Source: Iamia majanohamensis (lineage in GTDB: Bacteria; Actinomycetota; Acidimicrobiia; Acidimicrobiales; Iamiaceae). Taken from it: DNA of 64,000 bases. The stretch covers positions 3,720,001 through 3,784,000 of the forward strand of contig NZ_CP116942.1 of the NCBI RefSeq assembly GCF_028532485.1. Direction: 5' to 3'. A program made the translations under genes and the position numbers. This document shows, piece after piece, positions 50,187 to 60,493 of the stretch. Numbering within the stretch: position 1 is the first letter of the stretch; each line of letters begins with the position of its first letter. The notes beneath the pieces are model-generated. The model had not been told where the DNA came from, did not search any database, and saw nothing but the letters and a program-made list of their open reading frames with translations.

Positions 50187-51167
50187 ATGAGCGACCAGCT
50201 GGTCCAGCCCGACGACGACGCCACCACGCCTCCCGCCGCGCCCGCTCCGGCCGACGAGGAGGCGATGGACACCACGACCTCCGTCGACCGGGACACGTCC
50301 GCCGGCGACTCCCCGGACGACGGCGTCGCCGCCCCGCCCGGGCTGCCGCCGGGCCGCATGGTCGACCTGGCCGGGCGCGGCCCCTCCTGGGTGCGGGCCG
50401 ACGACGACGCCGGCGGGCGCACCGACGTGCTCGTCGTCCACGGCTGGACCGTCACCGCCGACACCACCTTCGCCCCCAGCTACCCGGCCCTGGCCGACCG
50501 GTACCGGGTGATCGCCCCCGACCTGCGGGGCCACGGGCGAGGCCTGCGGACCGCGGGTCGGGTGCGCCTGGAAGACCTGGCCGACGACCTGGCCCAAGTC
50601 CTCGACGGGGTCGGCTCGGATCGGGCCGTCGTCGTCGGCTACTCCCTCGGCGGCGCGGTGGCCCAGCTGCTCTGGCGCCGGCACCCCGAGCGGGTGGCCG
50701 GGCTGGTGCTGTGCTCCACGGCCCGCAACTTCCAGTCGGGCCCGGTGGGCGACCTCTGGTACCGGGGCCAGGGCTGGCTCGCCCCGGCGGTGCGGGCCTG
50801 GCCGGGCCCGGCCCGCAACCGGATGGTCCAGGCGGTCAACGGCAAGGTCAGCGACGGGCCCTACGCCGAGTGGTACCGACGGGAGCTGCTGCGCAGCGAC
50901 CCCGCCACCCTCCTGCGGGTGGGCGCCGCCCTCGGGCGGTTCCGGTCGAACGCCTGGATCGGCGAGGTCGACGTGCCCGCCGCCGTGGTCATCACCACCG
51001 AGGACCGCACGGTGCCCACCCGGCGCCAGCGGGGCCTGGCCCGGGCCCTCCCCGACGCCGCCGTGCACGAGGTCGCCGGCCCCCACAACAGCGCCGTCAC
51101 CCAGGCCGCCGAGTGGGTCCCCGCCCTGCGCCGGGCCCTCGACGGCCTCGAGCTCGACCCGGCCTGA
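50187..51167 (+). CDS. alpha/beta hydrolase
   Basis: 326 residues from ATG 50187. The first 65 residues are Asp/Pro/Ala-rich and probably disordered. The hydrolase domain has VLVVHGWTVTADTTF (oxyanion region), DLRGHGRG, nucleophile VVGYSLGGAVAQ (Ser), Asp in TTEDRTVPTRRQ and His in AGPHNSAV. Substrate unknown. A nested hairpin lies downstream at 51272. Confidence 0.88.
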   Translation: MSDQLVQPDDDATTPPAAPAPADEEAMDTTTSVDRDTSAGDSPDDGVAAPPGLPPGRMVDLAGRGPSWVRADDDAGGRTDVLVVHGWTVTADTTFAPSYPALADRYRVIAPDLRGHGRGLRTAGRVRLEDLADDLAQVLDGVGSDRAVVVGYSLGGAVAQLLWRRHPERVAGLVLCSTARNFQSGPVGDLWYRGQGWLAPAVRAWPGPARNRMVQAVNGKVSDGPYAEWYRRELLRSDPATLLRVGAALGRFRSNAWIGEVDVPAAVVITTEDRTVPTRRQRGLARALPDAAVHEVAGPHNSAVTQAAEWVPALRRALDGLELDPA

Positions 51168-51271
51168 CCCGGGCCCCTCCGGCGGCGCCGCGCCACACCC
51201 CCCCCGAACCGGGACGGACGACGGTCGCCAGCACGACCACATCCCGCGCCGGTACGCCACAGCTCCTGGAC

Positions 51272-51313
51272 TGGTGTCGATATCCGGTGCCCCGGCACCG
51301 GGGATCCACACCA
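51272..51313. repeat. nested hairpin (terminator-like)
   Basis: TGGTGT pairs with ACACCA outside, and CCGGTGCC with GGCACCGG inside, both perfect, separated by 6-nt internal loops. It lies after the hydrolase gene; the rest of 51168-51435 shows nothing else apart from a TAGGTT box near 51400 likely serving the next gene. Confidence 0.45.
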
Positions 51314-51435
51314 CTTCGAGCCGGGCCAGGGTGACGGGTCGGTGAGCAGCGCGCGAACACCGGGGCGGAGGCGGGACCCGGTCGGCGCGCCCGGGGTAGG
51401 TTCGCCGCCGGCAACCGGCCGAAGGGGGACCGAGG

Positions 51436-53331
51436 ATGAGGACGCTGCGGAGGGTCGCGGCCGCGCTGGTGGGGGTGGCGGTGGCCGGCGTGCTGCTGGC
51501 CGTGCCCACCTCGCCCGCCGGGGCCGCAGGGGTGACCACCCACGCCTGGATGGGCCTCACGGCCATCGAGCGGGTGTCTGCGCCCGAGCTGGCCGCCCTC
51601 CTCGACGCCCACCGCGACCAGGTGCGGGCCGGGGCGATGTTCCCCGACGGGGGCTACATCCCCGGCAACGTCCACGGCGAGGAGGCCCACTGGTCGCGCT
51701 TCACCGACGCCTACGCCGCCCGCCTGATGGCCCGCACCGACTGCGGCGACCTCACCCGGCCGGACGGGCCCTGCGCGGCCGAGGTCGCCCACCTGATGGG
51801 CGTGATCGCCCACGGCGCCGGCGACGAGGTGTGGGACTGGCTGTTCGAGCCGGTGTCGCCCGACCTCGACGAGTACTACCTGCCCGAGGCGCTGTCGGCC
51901 GTGCAGGACGGCGGCGGCCAGGAGCTGACGATGGACATCGTGGCCATCGGCCTCCACGACCGCCCCGTCGGCCCTCTGCCGGCCCTGCCCTCGAAGCCCG
52001 ACATCATGGGCGCCTTCGCCGACGTGGGCCGGACCGACATCACCGAGGCCATGGTCGACACCGGCCAGGCCGGGCTCGGGATCATCTCCGAGGCCGAGGC
52101 CGGCTTCGTGGCCGAGCACCTGGCCGGGGTGCGGCGCGAGATGCCCTGGATGACCACCAACCTGGTCAGCGCGCCCGGCGGGGTGAGCTACGCCGCCGAC
52201 GCCATCGCCGGGCAGTGGGACTCGATGTGGGGCCGGCTCCTCGGCGACCAGCCGCCCACCCGGGTCTCGGTCACCTACCCGGCCGACGGCCAGCGTCGCA
52301 TCCCCGCCGCCGGGTGGGTCCGCTCCTACCAGCCGGGCTCGGCGCCGGGACGGGGCGGGGCCCGCACCCGCATCGCCGCCTCCCTCACCTGGTCGCTCCC
52401 CTACGTGCCCCGCAGCGGGCCGTCGGTGTCGGCCCAGCTGCCCCCGGGCGCCATGACCCTCACCCCCGTCGACGGCACCGACCCGCTGCCCCTCCTGTCC
52501 GGCTACCCCCGGGCCGTGCCCTACGGCCCCGACGCCGGCGAGCACACCATCGACCTCCAGCCCGCGGCCGACCTCCAGCCCTGCGCCTGGTACCGGGTCG
52601 ACGTCACCGACGCGCTCCTCGACGCCGACGGCGAGCCGGTGGTCCCCACGTCGTGGACCTTCCGCACGGGCCTCGACGCGGCCGGAAGCCGCTGCCCCGA
52701 CGACCCCTACACACCGGTCGAGAACCACGTGCGGGCCCTGTACCAGGACCTCCTGGGCCGCACCCCGTCGGACCCCGAGGTCGGCGGCTGGACGGCCCAG
52801 GTCGAGCGGGGCCTGTCCCGGCCCGCCCTGGTGGCGGCCCTGGTCGGGTCGGGCGAGGCCCGGCGCAGGCTGGTCGACGCGGCCTACGCCTCGGACCTGG
52901 ACCGGACGCCGGACCCCGACGGCCGGGCATTCTGGACCGAGTACCTCCGCACCCACCCGGTGACCATGCTGCGCACCCGTCTCCTGGCCTCACCCGAGGT
53001 CTACGCCCAGGGCGGCGGCACCGACGAGGGCTACGTGGCCCACCTCTACGACGTCGTCCTCCAGCGCCCGGTCGACACGACGGGCTCGGACTTCTGGACC
53101 GCGCAGCTGGCCGGGGGCCTGTCGCGCGCCGCGGTGGCCCGACGCCTGCTGGTGAGCGCCGAGGTCACCCGCCGGGCCGTGCGCACGACCTACGAAGACC
53201 TGGTGGACCGCACCCCTGGCACCGCCGAGGTCGACTTCTGGGCCCCGCGGGTCGCGTCCACCGACACCCGGACCCTCGTGCGGGCCCTGCTGCGCACCGA
53301 CGCCTACGTGGCCCAGGCCCAGGTGCCCTGA
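51436..53331 (+). CDS. secreted zinc-phospholipase-C-like protein with DUF4214 repeats
   Basis: 631 residues. Sec signal (MRTLRRVAAALVGVAVAGVL ... SPAGAAG). Residues 32-270 resemble the zinc-dependent phospholipase C / GPI-PLD N-terminal fold: THAWMGLTAIERV, AGAMFPDGGYIPG, HGEEAHWSRF, MGVIAHGAGDEVWDWLFEP. Then an Ig-like Big_5-type domain (TYPADGQRRIP ... TSWTFRTG). The C-terminus has three DUF4214 repeats, each with a F/Y-x-x-LLGR-type start such as LYQDLLGRTPSDPEVGGW. Probably attacks or binds extracellular lipid or surface polymer; activity not certain. Confidence 0.75.
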   Translation: MRTLRRVAAALVGVAVAGVLLAVPTSPAGAAGVTTHAWMGLTAIERVSAPELAALLDAHRDQVRAGAMFPDGGYIPGNVHGEEAHWSRFTDAYAARLMARTDCGDLTRPDGPCAAEVAHLMGVIAHGAGDEVWDWLFEPVSPDLDEYYLPEALSAVQDGGGQELTMDIVAIGLHDRPVGPLPALPSKPDIMGAFADVGRTDITEAMVDTGQAGLGIISEAEAGFVAEHLAGVRREMPWMTTNLVSAPGGVSYAADAIAGQWDSMWGRLLGDQPPTRVSVTYPADGQRRIPAAGWVRSYQPGSAPGRGGARTRIAASLTWSLPYVPRSGPSVSAQLPPGAMTLTPVDGTDPLPLLSGYPRAVPYGPDAGEHTIDLQPAADLQPCAWYRVDVTDALLDADGEPVVPTSWTFRTGLDAAGSRCPDDPYTPVENHVRALYQDLLGRTPSDPEVGGWTAQVERGLSRPALVAALVGSGEARRRLVDAAYASDLDRTPDPDGRAFWTEYLRTHPVTMLRTRLLASPEVYAQGGGTDEGYVAHLYDVVLQRPVDTTGSDFWTAQLAGGLSRAAVARRLLVSAEVTRRAVRTTYEDLVDRTPGTAEVDFWAPRVASTDTRTLVRALLRTDAYVAQAQVP

Positions 53332-53370
53332 CCGGCCCGCGGTCGGCCACCCCACCCCGCCCTCCCGGCG

Positions 53371-53420
53371 ACCAGCGACCAGACGCGTCGCTCCGACGAC
53401 GCGCCTGGTCGCCGGTTCGT
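53371..53420. repeat. intergenic hairpin repeat, copy 1
   Basis: ACCAGCGACCAGACGCGTCG followed by a short loop and an imperfect complement. Closely related to the copy at 56037. Located just downstream of the secreted phospholipase-like gene. Confidence 0.65.
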
Positions 53421-53513
53421 CGACCGCCATTTCGCCGGTTCGCCGGTTCGCCGGGACGCCGGTTCGCCGCGACGCGCGCGGCGGGGAGGCGGGCGCGGGG
53501 CCGTCGACGTCGG

Positions 53514-53519
53514 TACCGT
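53514..53519 (+). promoter_or_regulatory. -10 box, leaderless pattern
   Basis: TACCGT ends 8 nt before the ATG at 53528. Confidence 0.45.
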
Positions 53520-53527
53520 CGCCCGCC

Positions 53528-54487
<960 letters not shown>

Positions 54488-54575
54488 GGCTCGGCGGCGC
54501 ACCCGGGCGACGAACCGGTGTGCGCGGACCGGGAGGCAGCGGGCACCCTGAGGACCCCCGACCCGGAGGCCGACG

Positions 54576-55028
54576 ATGCTCGCCGACCAGATCCAGACCG
54601 ACCTCACCACGGCCATGAAGGCCCGTGACGAGCTCACCACCACGGTGCTGCGCTCCGCCCTCGCTGCGGTGAAGGAGGCCCGGGTCTCGGGCTCCGAGGC
54701 CCACGACCTGAGCGACGACGACGTCGTGGCCCTGCTGGGCAAGGAGGCCAAGAAGCGCGAGGAGGCGGCCGCGGCCTACGACGACGCCGGCCGCGACGAG
54801 CAGGCCGCCCGGGAGCGGGCCGAGGCCGAGGTGCTGGCCCGCTACCTCCCGGCCCCGCTCACCGACGACGAGCTGGCCGCCCTGGTCGACCGGGTCCTGG
54901 CCGACGGCGGCTTCTCCACCCCGAAGGACATGGGCCCGGCCATGAAGGCCACCCAGGCCGAGGTCGCGGGCCGGGCCGACGGCAAGGCCGTCAGCGCCCT
55001 CGTGAAGGCCCGCCTCACCGGCTCCTGA
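54576..55028 (+). CDS. GatB/YqeY domain protein
   Basis: 150 residues. LADQIQTDLTTAMKARDELTTTVLRSALAAVKEA and YLPAPLTDDELAALVDRVL match YqeY; it resembles the tail of GatB of the tRNA amidotransferase. ATG follows a GGAGG site. Role may be in tRNA-dependent amidation or related RNA binding. Confidence 0.9.
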   Translation: MLADQIQTDLTTAMKARDELTTTVLRSALAAVKEARVSGSEAHDLSDDDVVALLGKEAKKREEAAAAYDDAGRDEQAARERAEAEVLARYLPAPLTDDELAALVDRVLADGGFSTPKDMGPAMKATQAEVAGRADGKAVSALVKARLTGS

Positions 55029-55040
55029 CCCGCCGGCGAC

Positions 55041-55182
55041 CCACGACCCCCGGGAACCGCCACCCTCCTGGGCGCCGGGCGCCCACCAGCCCCGCAGCCT
55101 CCGAGGACGCTCCACGACCCCCGGAGACCGCGACCCTCCTGGGCGCTGGACGCCCACCAGCACCGCAGCTCCGGGGGTCGCG
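55041..55182. repeat. imperfect 71-bp tandem duplication with hairpin
   Basis: Units at about 55041-55111 and 55112-55182 share CCACGACCCCCGG, CACCCTCCTGGGCGC-like and GCCCACCAGC words with scattered changes. Unit 2 is framed by a perfect 12-bp inverted repeat, CGACCCCCGGAG (55115-55126) and CTCCGGGGGTCG (55169-55180). It lies between YqeY and the VOC gene. Confidence 0.6.
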
Positions 55183-55248
55183 ATGAGTGCGAGGTCGGAG
55201 CAGCGTCTCCTCGGCAGCGCACACACCTGCCGACCGAGGAGACCCGCC

Positions 55249-56013
55249 ATGCCCCGCCGCGACACCACCCCCGCCGGACACCCCTGCTGGATCGACCTGT
55301 TCACCTCCGACCCCGACCGCTCGATCGCCTTCTACGGCGAGCTCATGGGCTGGGAGGCCGAGCGGGCCGGGGAGGAGTACGGCGGCTACATCACCTTCCG
55401 GGCCGACGGCGACCTGGTGGCCGGGGCCATGGGCAACGACGGGAGCGAGGGCGAGCCCGACACCTGGTCGGTGTACCTGGCCGTCGAGGACGCCACCGCC
55501 ACCGTCGAGGCGGCCACCGCCGCCGGCGCCCAGGTGGTCGTCCCCCCGATGGCCGTGCCCGACAAGGGCACCATGGCCGTGGTCGTCGACGTCGGCGGAG
55601 CCGCCGTCGGGCTCTGGCAGGCCGCCGGCCACGACGGCTTCGACCGCCTGGCCGAGCCCGGCACGCCGGGCTGGTTCGAGCTCCACACCCGGGCCTACGC
55701 CGAGAGCCTCGACTTCTACCGTGACGTCTTCGGCTGGGACGTCCACACCGCCAGCGACGCCGACGACTTCCGCTACAGCACGCTCGGGCGGGAGGAGGAG
55801 GGCGCCGCCGGGGTCATGGACGACACCGTGATGGGCCCCGACGGGCCGCCCGCCCACTGGGCCGTGTACCTCCAGGTCGACGACACCGACAAGGCCGTGG
55901 CCCGGGTGGAGGAGCTGGGCGGGTCGATCGAGATGCCGCCCGAGGACACCCCCCACGGCCGCCTCGCCGCCTGCACCGACCCCACCGGCGCCCGCTTCAT
56001 GCTCGTGGGCTGA
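55249..56013 (+). CDS. two-domain VOC-family protein
   Basis: 254 residues from ATG 55249 (GAGGAG site). Two glyoxalase/bleomycin-resistance-like VOC domains, each beginning with a similar pattern ([46 protein letters not shown]). Metal-binding His/Glu residues fit (e.g. ELHTRA). Reaction unknown; the group is annotated only as VOC. Confidence 0.88.
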   Translation: MPRRDTTPAGHPCWIDLFTSDPDRSIAFYGELMGWEAERAGEEYGGYITFRADGDLVAGAMGNDGSEGEPDTWSVYLAVEDATATVEAATAAGAQVVVPPMAVPDKGTMAVVVDVGGAAVGLWQAAGHDGFDRLAEPGTPGWFELHTRAYAESLDFYRDVFGWDVHTASDADDFRYSTLGREEEGAAGVMDDTVMGPDGPPAHWAVYLQVDDTDKAVARVEELGGSIEMPPEDTPHGRLAACTDPTGARFMLVG

Positions 56014-56036
56014 CCCGCACGACCTCGCCCGTGCTC

Positions 56037-56088
56037 CGAACCAGCGACCAGACGCGTCGTCCCGGCAACGCGTCTGGTCGCTGGTTCG
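56037..56088. repeat. intergenic hairpin repeat, copy 2 (perfect 21-bp stem)
   Basis: The stem at 56037-56057 is exactly complementary to 56068-56088, loop of 10 nt; the arm contains GACCAGACGCGT. Same family as the copy at 53371. Located between the VOC gene and the IclR gene, convergent direction. Confidence 0.75.
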
Positions 56089-56152
56089 TCGTGGCGGCGG
56101 GTCGCCGGGCGCGCCGCCCGGCAGCACGCCCGGTCGCGGGACGGGCGCGCGG

Positions 56153-56809
56153 TCACCGGGGGAGGGCGGAGGCGATGCGGGTGGCGGCGGCGACGACGGC
56201 AGGGCCGTGGCGCGGGCCCGGGGTGGGGCCGAGGCGGTCGACGGGCCCGCTGATGCCCACCGCTGCGACCACCGTGCCGTCGGCGGCGCGCACCGGGGCG
56301 CTGACCGAGGCCACGCCGGGCGCCCGCTCCTCGACCGAGGCCACCCACCCGTCCCCGCCGGCCGCCGCCGGGTCCCGCAGCACCCGGCCGGCCGAGCCGA
56401 CCTCCAACGGCAGCCGGGCCCCCTCCACGACGACGCTGCGCAGCTCGTGGGCCGAGTCCCGCGACAGCAGGCACCGCCGGGCGTCGCCCTCGCGCACGTA
56501 GAGCTGGGCGCTCTCCCCCGTCGCCTCGACGAGCGCAGCGAGGGCCGGACCGGCGGCCTCGCCCCAGGGCCACCCGGCGGCGGCCGCCCGGCCCAGGCCG
56601 ACCAGCTCGGCGCCGAGGGCGAAGCGGCCGTCGTCGGTGCGGCGCACCAGGCCGTGGTCGACCAGGGCCGAGGCCAGGCGGTGGGCGGTGGCTCGCGACA
56701 GCCCCGTCGCCCCGACCAGGTCGGCCAGGGCGAGGGGCCCGTCGGCCAGGGCCCGGAGCACGGCCACCGACTTGTCGAGCACGCCGACGGTGCGTACGCT
56801 CTGTTCCAC
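56153..56809 (-). CDS. IclR-family regulator of leuCD
   Basis: 218 residues. N-terminal winged helix ([40 protein letters not shown] in parts) and IclR effector domain ([55 protein letters not shown]). GTG with a TAGTCT box ending 6 nt upstream, so leaderless. Divergent from leuC, as are the known actinomycete leucine regulators of this family. Likely controls leuCD in response to amino-acid state. Confidence 0.9.
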   Translation of the reverse strand: MEQSVRTVGVLDKSVAVLRALADGPLALADLVGATGLSRATAHRLASALVDHGLVRRTDDGRFALGAELVGLGRAAAAGWPWGEAAGPALAALVEATGESAQLYVREGDARRCLLSRDSAHELRSVVVEGARLPLEVGSAGRVLRDPAAAGGDGWVASVEERAPGVASVSAPVRAADGTVVAAVGISGPVDRLGPTPGPRHGPAVVAAATRIASALPR

Positions 56810-56815
56810 GAGGCA

Positions 56816-56840
56816 AGACTAACGTCCCACATGGTGAGAC
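56816..56840. promoter_or_regulatory. overlapping divergent promoters with IclR-type operator
   Basis: AGACTA (56816-56821) serves the minus-strand IclR gene and TAACGT (56820-56825) is a -10 box for leuC. GTCCCAC-ATG-GTGAGAC (56824-56840) is an inverted repeat with one mismatch covering the leuC transcription start. Confidence 0.5.
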
Positions 56841-56875
56841 AGTCAAGCCACGACACGCGACACCGAGGAGGCGCC

Positions 56876-58294
56876 GTGACCCGGCCCAGGACCCTGAGCG
56901 AGAAGGTGTGGGACGCCCACGTCGTCCAGCGCGGCGACGGCGAGCCCGACCTGCTCTACATCGACCTCCACCTCGTCCACGAGGTCACCAGCCCCCAGGC
57001 CTTCGACGGCCTCCGCCTCCAGGGGCGCACGGTGCGACGGCCCGACCTCACCATCGCGACCGAGGACCACAACGTCCCCACCGCCGACACCCACCTCCAG
57101 ATCGCGGACCCGGTCTCGCGCACCCAGGTCGACACCCTGCGCGCCAACGCGGCCGAGTTCGGCATCACCCACCACCCCATGGGCAGCGACGGCCAGGGGA
57201 TCGTCCACATCATCGGCCCCGAGCAGGGCCTCACCCTGCCGGGCATGACCATCGTCTGCGGCGACAGCCACACCTCCACCCACGGGGCCTTCGGCGCCCT
57301 GGCCTTCGGCATCGGCACCAGCGAGGTCGAGCACGTCCTGGCCACCCAGACCCTCCCCCAGAGCCCGGCCCGGACCCTCGCCATCACCGTCGACGGCGAG
57401 CTGCCGGCGGGCAGCACGGCCAAGGACGTGATCCTCGCCATCCTGGGCCGCATCGGCACCGGCGGCGGCATGGGCCACATCGCCGAGTACCGGGGCTCGG
57501 TCATCGAGGCGCTGTCGATGGAGGGCCGCATGACCGTCTGCAACATGTCGATCGAGGCCGGGGCCAAGGCGGGGATGATCGCCCCCGACGAGACCACCTT
57601 CCGCTACCTCGAGGGCCGGGCCCACGCCCCGGCGGGCGAGACCTGGGCCGAGGCCGAGGCCCACTGGCGCACGCTCGCCACCGACCCCGACGCCACCTTC
57701 GACAAGGAGGTCCGCCTCGACGGGGCCGAGATCCTCCCCCACGTCTCGTGGGGCACCAACCCCGGCCAGGTCGCCCCCCTCGACGGCCGGGTCCCCCGCC
57801 CCGAGGACCTGGCCGACGCGGGCGAGCGCCAGGCCGCCGAGCGGGCCCTCGAGTACATGGGCCTGGCCGGCGGCACGCCCCTCCGCGAGGTCGGCGTCGA
57901 CACCGTCTTCATCGGCTCCTGCACCAACGGACGCATCGAGGACCTGCGGGCGGTCGCCGACGTGGCCCGCGGCCGGCGGGTCGCCTCCGGGCTGCGCACC
58001 CTCGTGGTGCCGGGCTCGTGGAAGGTCAAGGCCCAGGCCGAGGAGGAGGGCCTCGACCGGGTGCTCGTCGAGGCCGGCTTCGACTGGCGCGACCCCGGCT
58101 GCTCCATGTGCCTGGCCATGAACCCCGACAAGCTGGAGCCGGGTGAGCGCTGCGCCAGCACCAGCAACCGCAACTTCGAGGGCCGCCAGGGCCGGGGGGG
58201 GCGCACCCACCTGGTGTCCCCCGCCGTCGCCGCCGCCACCGCGGTGGCCGGCCACCTCGCCGCCCCGTCCGACCTCGCCCCGGCAGGAGCCTGA
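56876..58294 (+). CDS. leuC: 3-isopropylmalate dehydratase large subunit
   Basis: 472 residues from GTG 56876 (GAGGAG site). Aconitase-type with [13 protein letters not shown], the cluster Cys in GSCTNGR and [10 protein letters not shown], and the RNFEGRQG loop. With LeuD it isomerises isopropylmalate and, in the citramalate route, methylmalate. Next to leuD with a 3-bp gap. Confidence 0.95.
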   Translation: MTRPRTLSEKVWDAHVVQRGDGEPDLLYIDLHLVHEVTSPQAFDGLRLQGRTVRRPDLTIATEDHNVPTADTHLQIADPVSRTQVDTLRANAAEFGITHHPMGSDGQGIVHIIGPEQGLTLPGMTIVCGDSHTSTHGAFGALAFGIGTSEVEHVLATQTLPQSPARTLAITVDGELPAGSTAKDVILAILGRIGTGGGMGHIAEYRGSVIEALSMEGRMTVCNMSIEAGAKAGMIAPDETTFRYLEGRAHAPAGETWAEAEAHWRTLATDPDATFDKEVRLDGAEILPHVSWGTNPGQVAPLDGRVPRPEDLADAGERQAAERALEYMGLAGGTPLREVGVDTVFIGSCTNGRIEDLRAVADVARGRRVASGLRTLVVPGSWKVKAQAEEEGLDRVLVEAGFDWRDPGCSMCLAMNPDKLEPGERCASTSNRNFEGRQGRGGRTHLVSPAVAAATAVAGHLAAPSDLAPAGA

Positions 58295-58297
58295 CCC

Positions 58298-58891
58298 ATG
58301 GACCCCGTCCACATCGTCACCGGCACCGCGGTCCCCCTCGACCGCTCCGACGTCGACACCGACCAGATCATCCCCTCGGACTGGCTCAAGCAGGTCAGCC
58401 GCACCGGGTTCGAGAAGGGCCTCTTCTCGGAGTGGCGCGACGACCGCGACTTCGTGCTCAACAAGCAGGAGCACGCGGGCGCCACCATCCTCCTGGCCGG
58501 GTCCAACTTCGGCACCGGCTCGTCGCGCGAGCACGCCGTCTGGGCCATCCAGCAGTACGGCTTCCAGGCCGTCGTGAGCCCCCGCTTCGGCGACATCTTC
58601 CGCAACAACGCCACCAAGAACGGCCTGGTGCCGGTGGTGGTCGAGCCCGAGGTGGGCGAGCGGCTCCTGCGGGCGGTCGAGGCCGACCCCGACCTGGAGA
58701 TCACCATCGACGTGGACCGGCGCACCATCGAGGCCCCCGCCATCGGCCTGGTCGCCGAGTTCCCCCTCGACGACTCGGTCCGGCACCGCTTCCTCGAGGG
58801 CCTCGACGACGTGGCCCTCACCCTGCAGCACGACGCCCGCATCGGCACCTTCGAGGACGGCCGGCCCACCTGGCTGCCCACCACCGCCTGA
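58298..58891 (+). CDS. leuD: 3-isopropylmalate dehydratase small subunit
   Basis: 197 residues. DVDTDQIIPSDWLKQ, the GSNFGTGSSREHA swivel-domain motif and FGDIFRNNATKNGLVP are present. Partner of LeuC, co-transcribed. Confidence 0.95.
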   Translation: MDPVHIVTGTAVPLDRSDVDTDQIIPSDWLKQVSRTGFEKGLFSEWRDDRDFVLNKQEHAGATILLAGSNFGTGSSREHAVWAIQQYGFQAVVSPRFGDIFRNNATKNGLVPVVVEPEVGERLLRAVEADPDLEITIDVDRRTIEAPAIGLVAEFPLDDSVRHRFLEGLDDVALTLQHDARIGTFEDGRPTWLPTTA

Positions 58892-58996
58892 CCGTCCCGC
58901 CCGCCCCCGGCTCCCGACGCGGGCGCCGCTGGGGATGGTGCGGACCCGGTCCGCTCCGAGGCGCTTCCGGGCCCCGGTGTGGGGTAGAGCAGGGTC

Positions 58997-60493
58997 GTGC
59001 CCACGTCGCAGACCGTCCTCGTCACCGGTGCCACCGGCTACATCGGCGGCCGCCTGGTGCCCGAGCTCCTCGCCGCCGGCCACCGGGTCCGCTGCCTGGT
59101 CCGCACCCCGGCCAAGCTGGCCGACGCCGAGTGGCACGACCGCGTCGAGGTGGTCGAGGGCGACCTGGGCGACGGGGCGTCGGTGGGCGAGGCCATGGAG
59201 GGCGTCGACAGCGCCTACTTCCTCGTCCACTCCATGGGCGGGGCCAAGGACTTCGCGGCCCAGGACCGGGAGTTCGCCAGCACCTTCCGCGACGCCGCGG
59301 CCAAGGCGGGCGTGTCCCGCCTCGTCTACCTCGGCGGGCTGGGCGACGACGACGACCCGGACCTGAGCGACCACCTGAAGAGCCGCCACGAGGTGGGCCG
59401 CGTCCTCGCCGACGGGCCCGTGCCGGTCACCGAGCTGCGCGCCGCGGTGATCATCGGCTCCGGCTCGGCCAGCTTCGAGATGCTGCGCTCGCTGGTCGAG
59501 GTCCTCCCGGCCATGGTCACCCCCCGCTGGGTGCGCAACCGCTGCCAGCCCATCGCCATCCGCGACGTGCTCTTCTACCTCGTCACCGTCATCTCCACCC
59601 CCGAGGCCGAGGGGCGGGTCCTGGAGGTGGGCGGGGCCGACGTCCTCTCCTACGCCGACATGATGCGGACCTACGCCGAGGTCGCCGGGCTCAAGCGGCG
59701 CATCATCCGGCCCGTGCCGGTGCTGACCCCCACCCTGTCGTCGCGCTGGGTGGGCCTGGTCACCCCCCTCCCGGCGGCGCTGGCCCGGCCCCTGGTGGAG
59801 AGCCTGATCAGCGAGGTCTACGTCACCGACCGGCCCATCGGCGAGGTGATCCCGCACGACCCGGTGGGCTTCGAGCGGGCCCTCGAGCTGGCCCTCCGCC
59901 GCATCAGCGACCTCGAGGTCACCACCCGCTGGTCCGACGCCGCCCTCCCCGGCCGCACGCCGGCCGACCCCCTGCCCACCGACCCCGACTGGTCGGGCGG
60001 CCGCCTGCTCCTCGACGAGCAGGAGGTCACGACCGAGGCCCCGCCCGAGGCCGTGTTCGCCACCGTCGAGGGCATCGGTGGCGACCGGGGCTGGTACGTC
60101 ACCCCGTTCCTCTGGAGCGCGCGCGGCGTGATCGACAAGCTGGTCGGGGGCGTGGGGATGCGCCGGGGCCGGCGCCACCCCGACCGCATGGGCGTCGGCG
60201 ACGCCGTCGACTTCTGGCGGGTGGAGGCGGTCGAGCCGCCCTCCCTCGTGCGCCTCCGGGCCGAGATGCGCCTGCCCGGCGAGGCCTGGCTGGAGTGGCG
60301 GATCGACCGCGACGACGGCCGGACCCGGGTGCGCCAGCGGGCCCTGTTCCACCCCCGGGGCCTGCTCGGCCGGGCCTACTGGTACGTCCTCGTGCCCTTC
60401 CACGTGCTCATCTTCAAGCGCATGTGCCACAAGATCGTCGACGCCTCGGGACCGGCCCCCGACCACGTCCCGGAGACCACCTCGGTCAGCTGA
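58997..60493 (+). CDS. SDR/NAD(P)H-binding protein with DUF2867
   Basis: 498 residues. N-terminal Rossmann motif TGATGYIGGRLVPELLAAGH (residues ~8-28) of the atypical NAD(P)-binding SDR group, then a DUF2867 C-terminal domain (EVTTEAPPEAVFATVEGIGGDRGWY, PGEAWLEWRIDRDDGRTRVRQRALF). Such fusions often act on sugar or lipid nucleotides, but the substrate is unknown. Convergent with the TSUP gene with 8 bp overlap. Confidence 0.87.
   Translation: MPTSQTVLVTGATGYIGGRLVPELLAAGHRVRCLVRTPAKLADAEWHDRVEVVEGDLGDGASVGEAMEGVDSAYFLVHSMGGAKDFAAQDREFASTFRDAAAKAGVSRLVYLGGLGDDDDPDLSDHLKSRHEVGRVLADGPVPVTELRAAVIIGSGSASFEMLRSLVEVLPAMVTPRWVRNRCQPIAIRDVLFYLVTVISTPEAEGRVLEVGGADVLSYADMMRTYAEVAGLKRRIIRPVPVLTPTLSSRWVGLVTPLPAALARPLVESLISEVYVTDRPIGEVIPHDPVGFERALELALRRISDLEVTTRWSDAALPGRTPADPLPTDPDWSGGRLLLDEQEVTTEAPPEAVFATVEGIGGDRGWYVTPFLWSARGVIDKLVGGVGMRRGRRHPDRMGVGDAVDFWRVEAVEPPSLVRLRAEMRLPGEAWLEWRIDRDDGRTRVRQRALFHPRGLLGRAYWYVLVPFHVLIFKRMCHKIVDASGPAPDHVPETTSVS

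Noticed and set aside
56834-56841. TGAGACA at the leuC promoter as a copy of the acyl-CoA cluster element
   Set aside because: The second arm at 12-nt spacing is missing; the bases are better explained by the IclR-type dyad.
56843-60466. 1207-residue frame on the minus strand opposite leuCD and the SDR gene
   Set aside because: It is a low-complexity His/Gly/Ala/Asp-rich shadow of leuC, leuD and the SDR frames, which all have clear motifs. High-GC codon use leaves antisense frames open.
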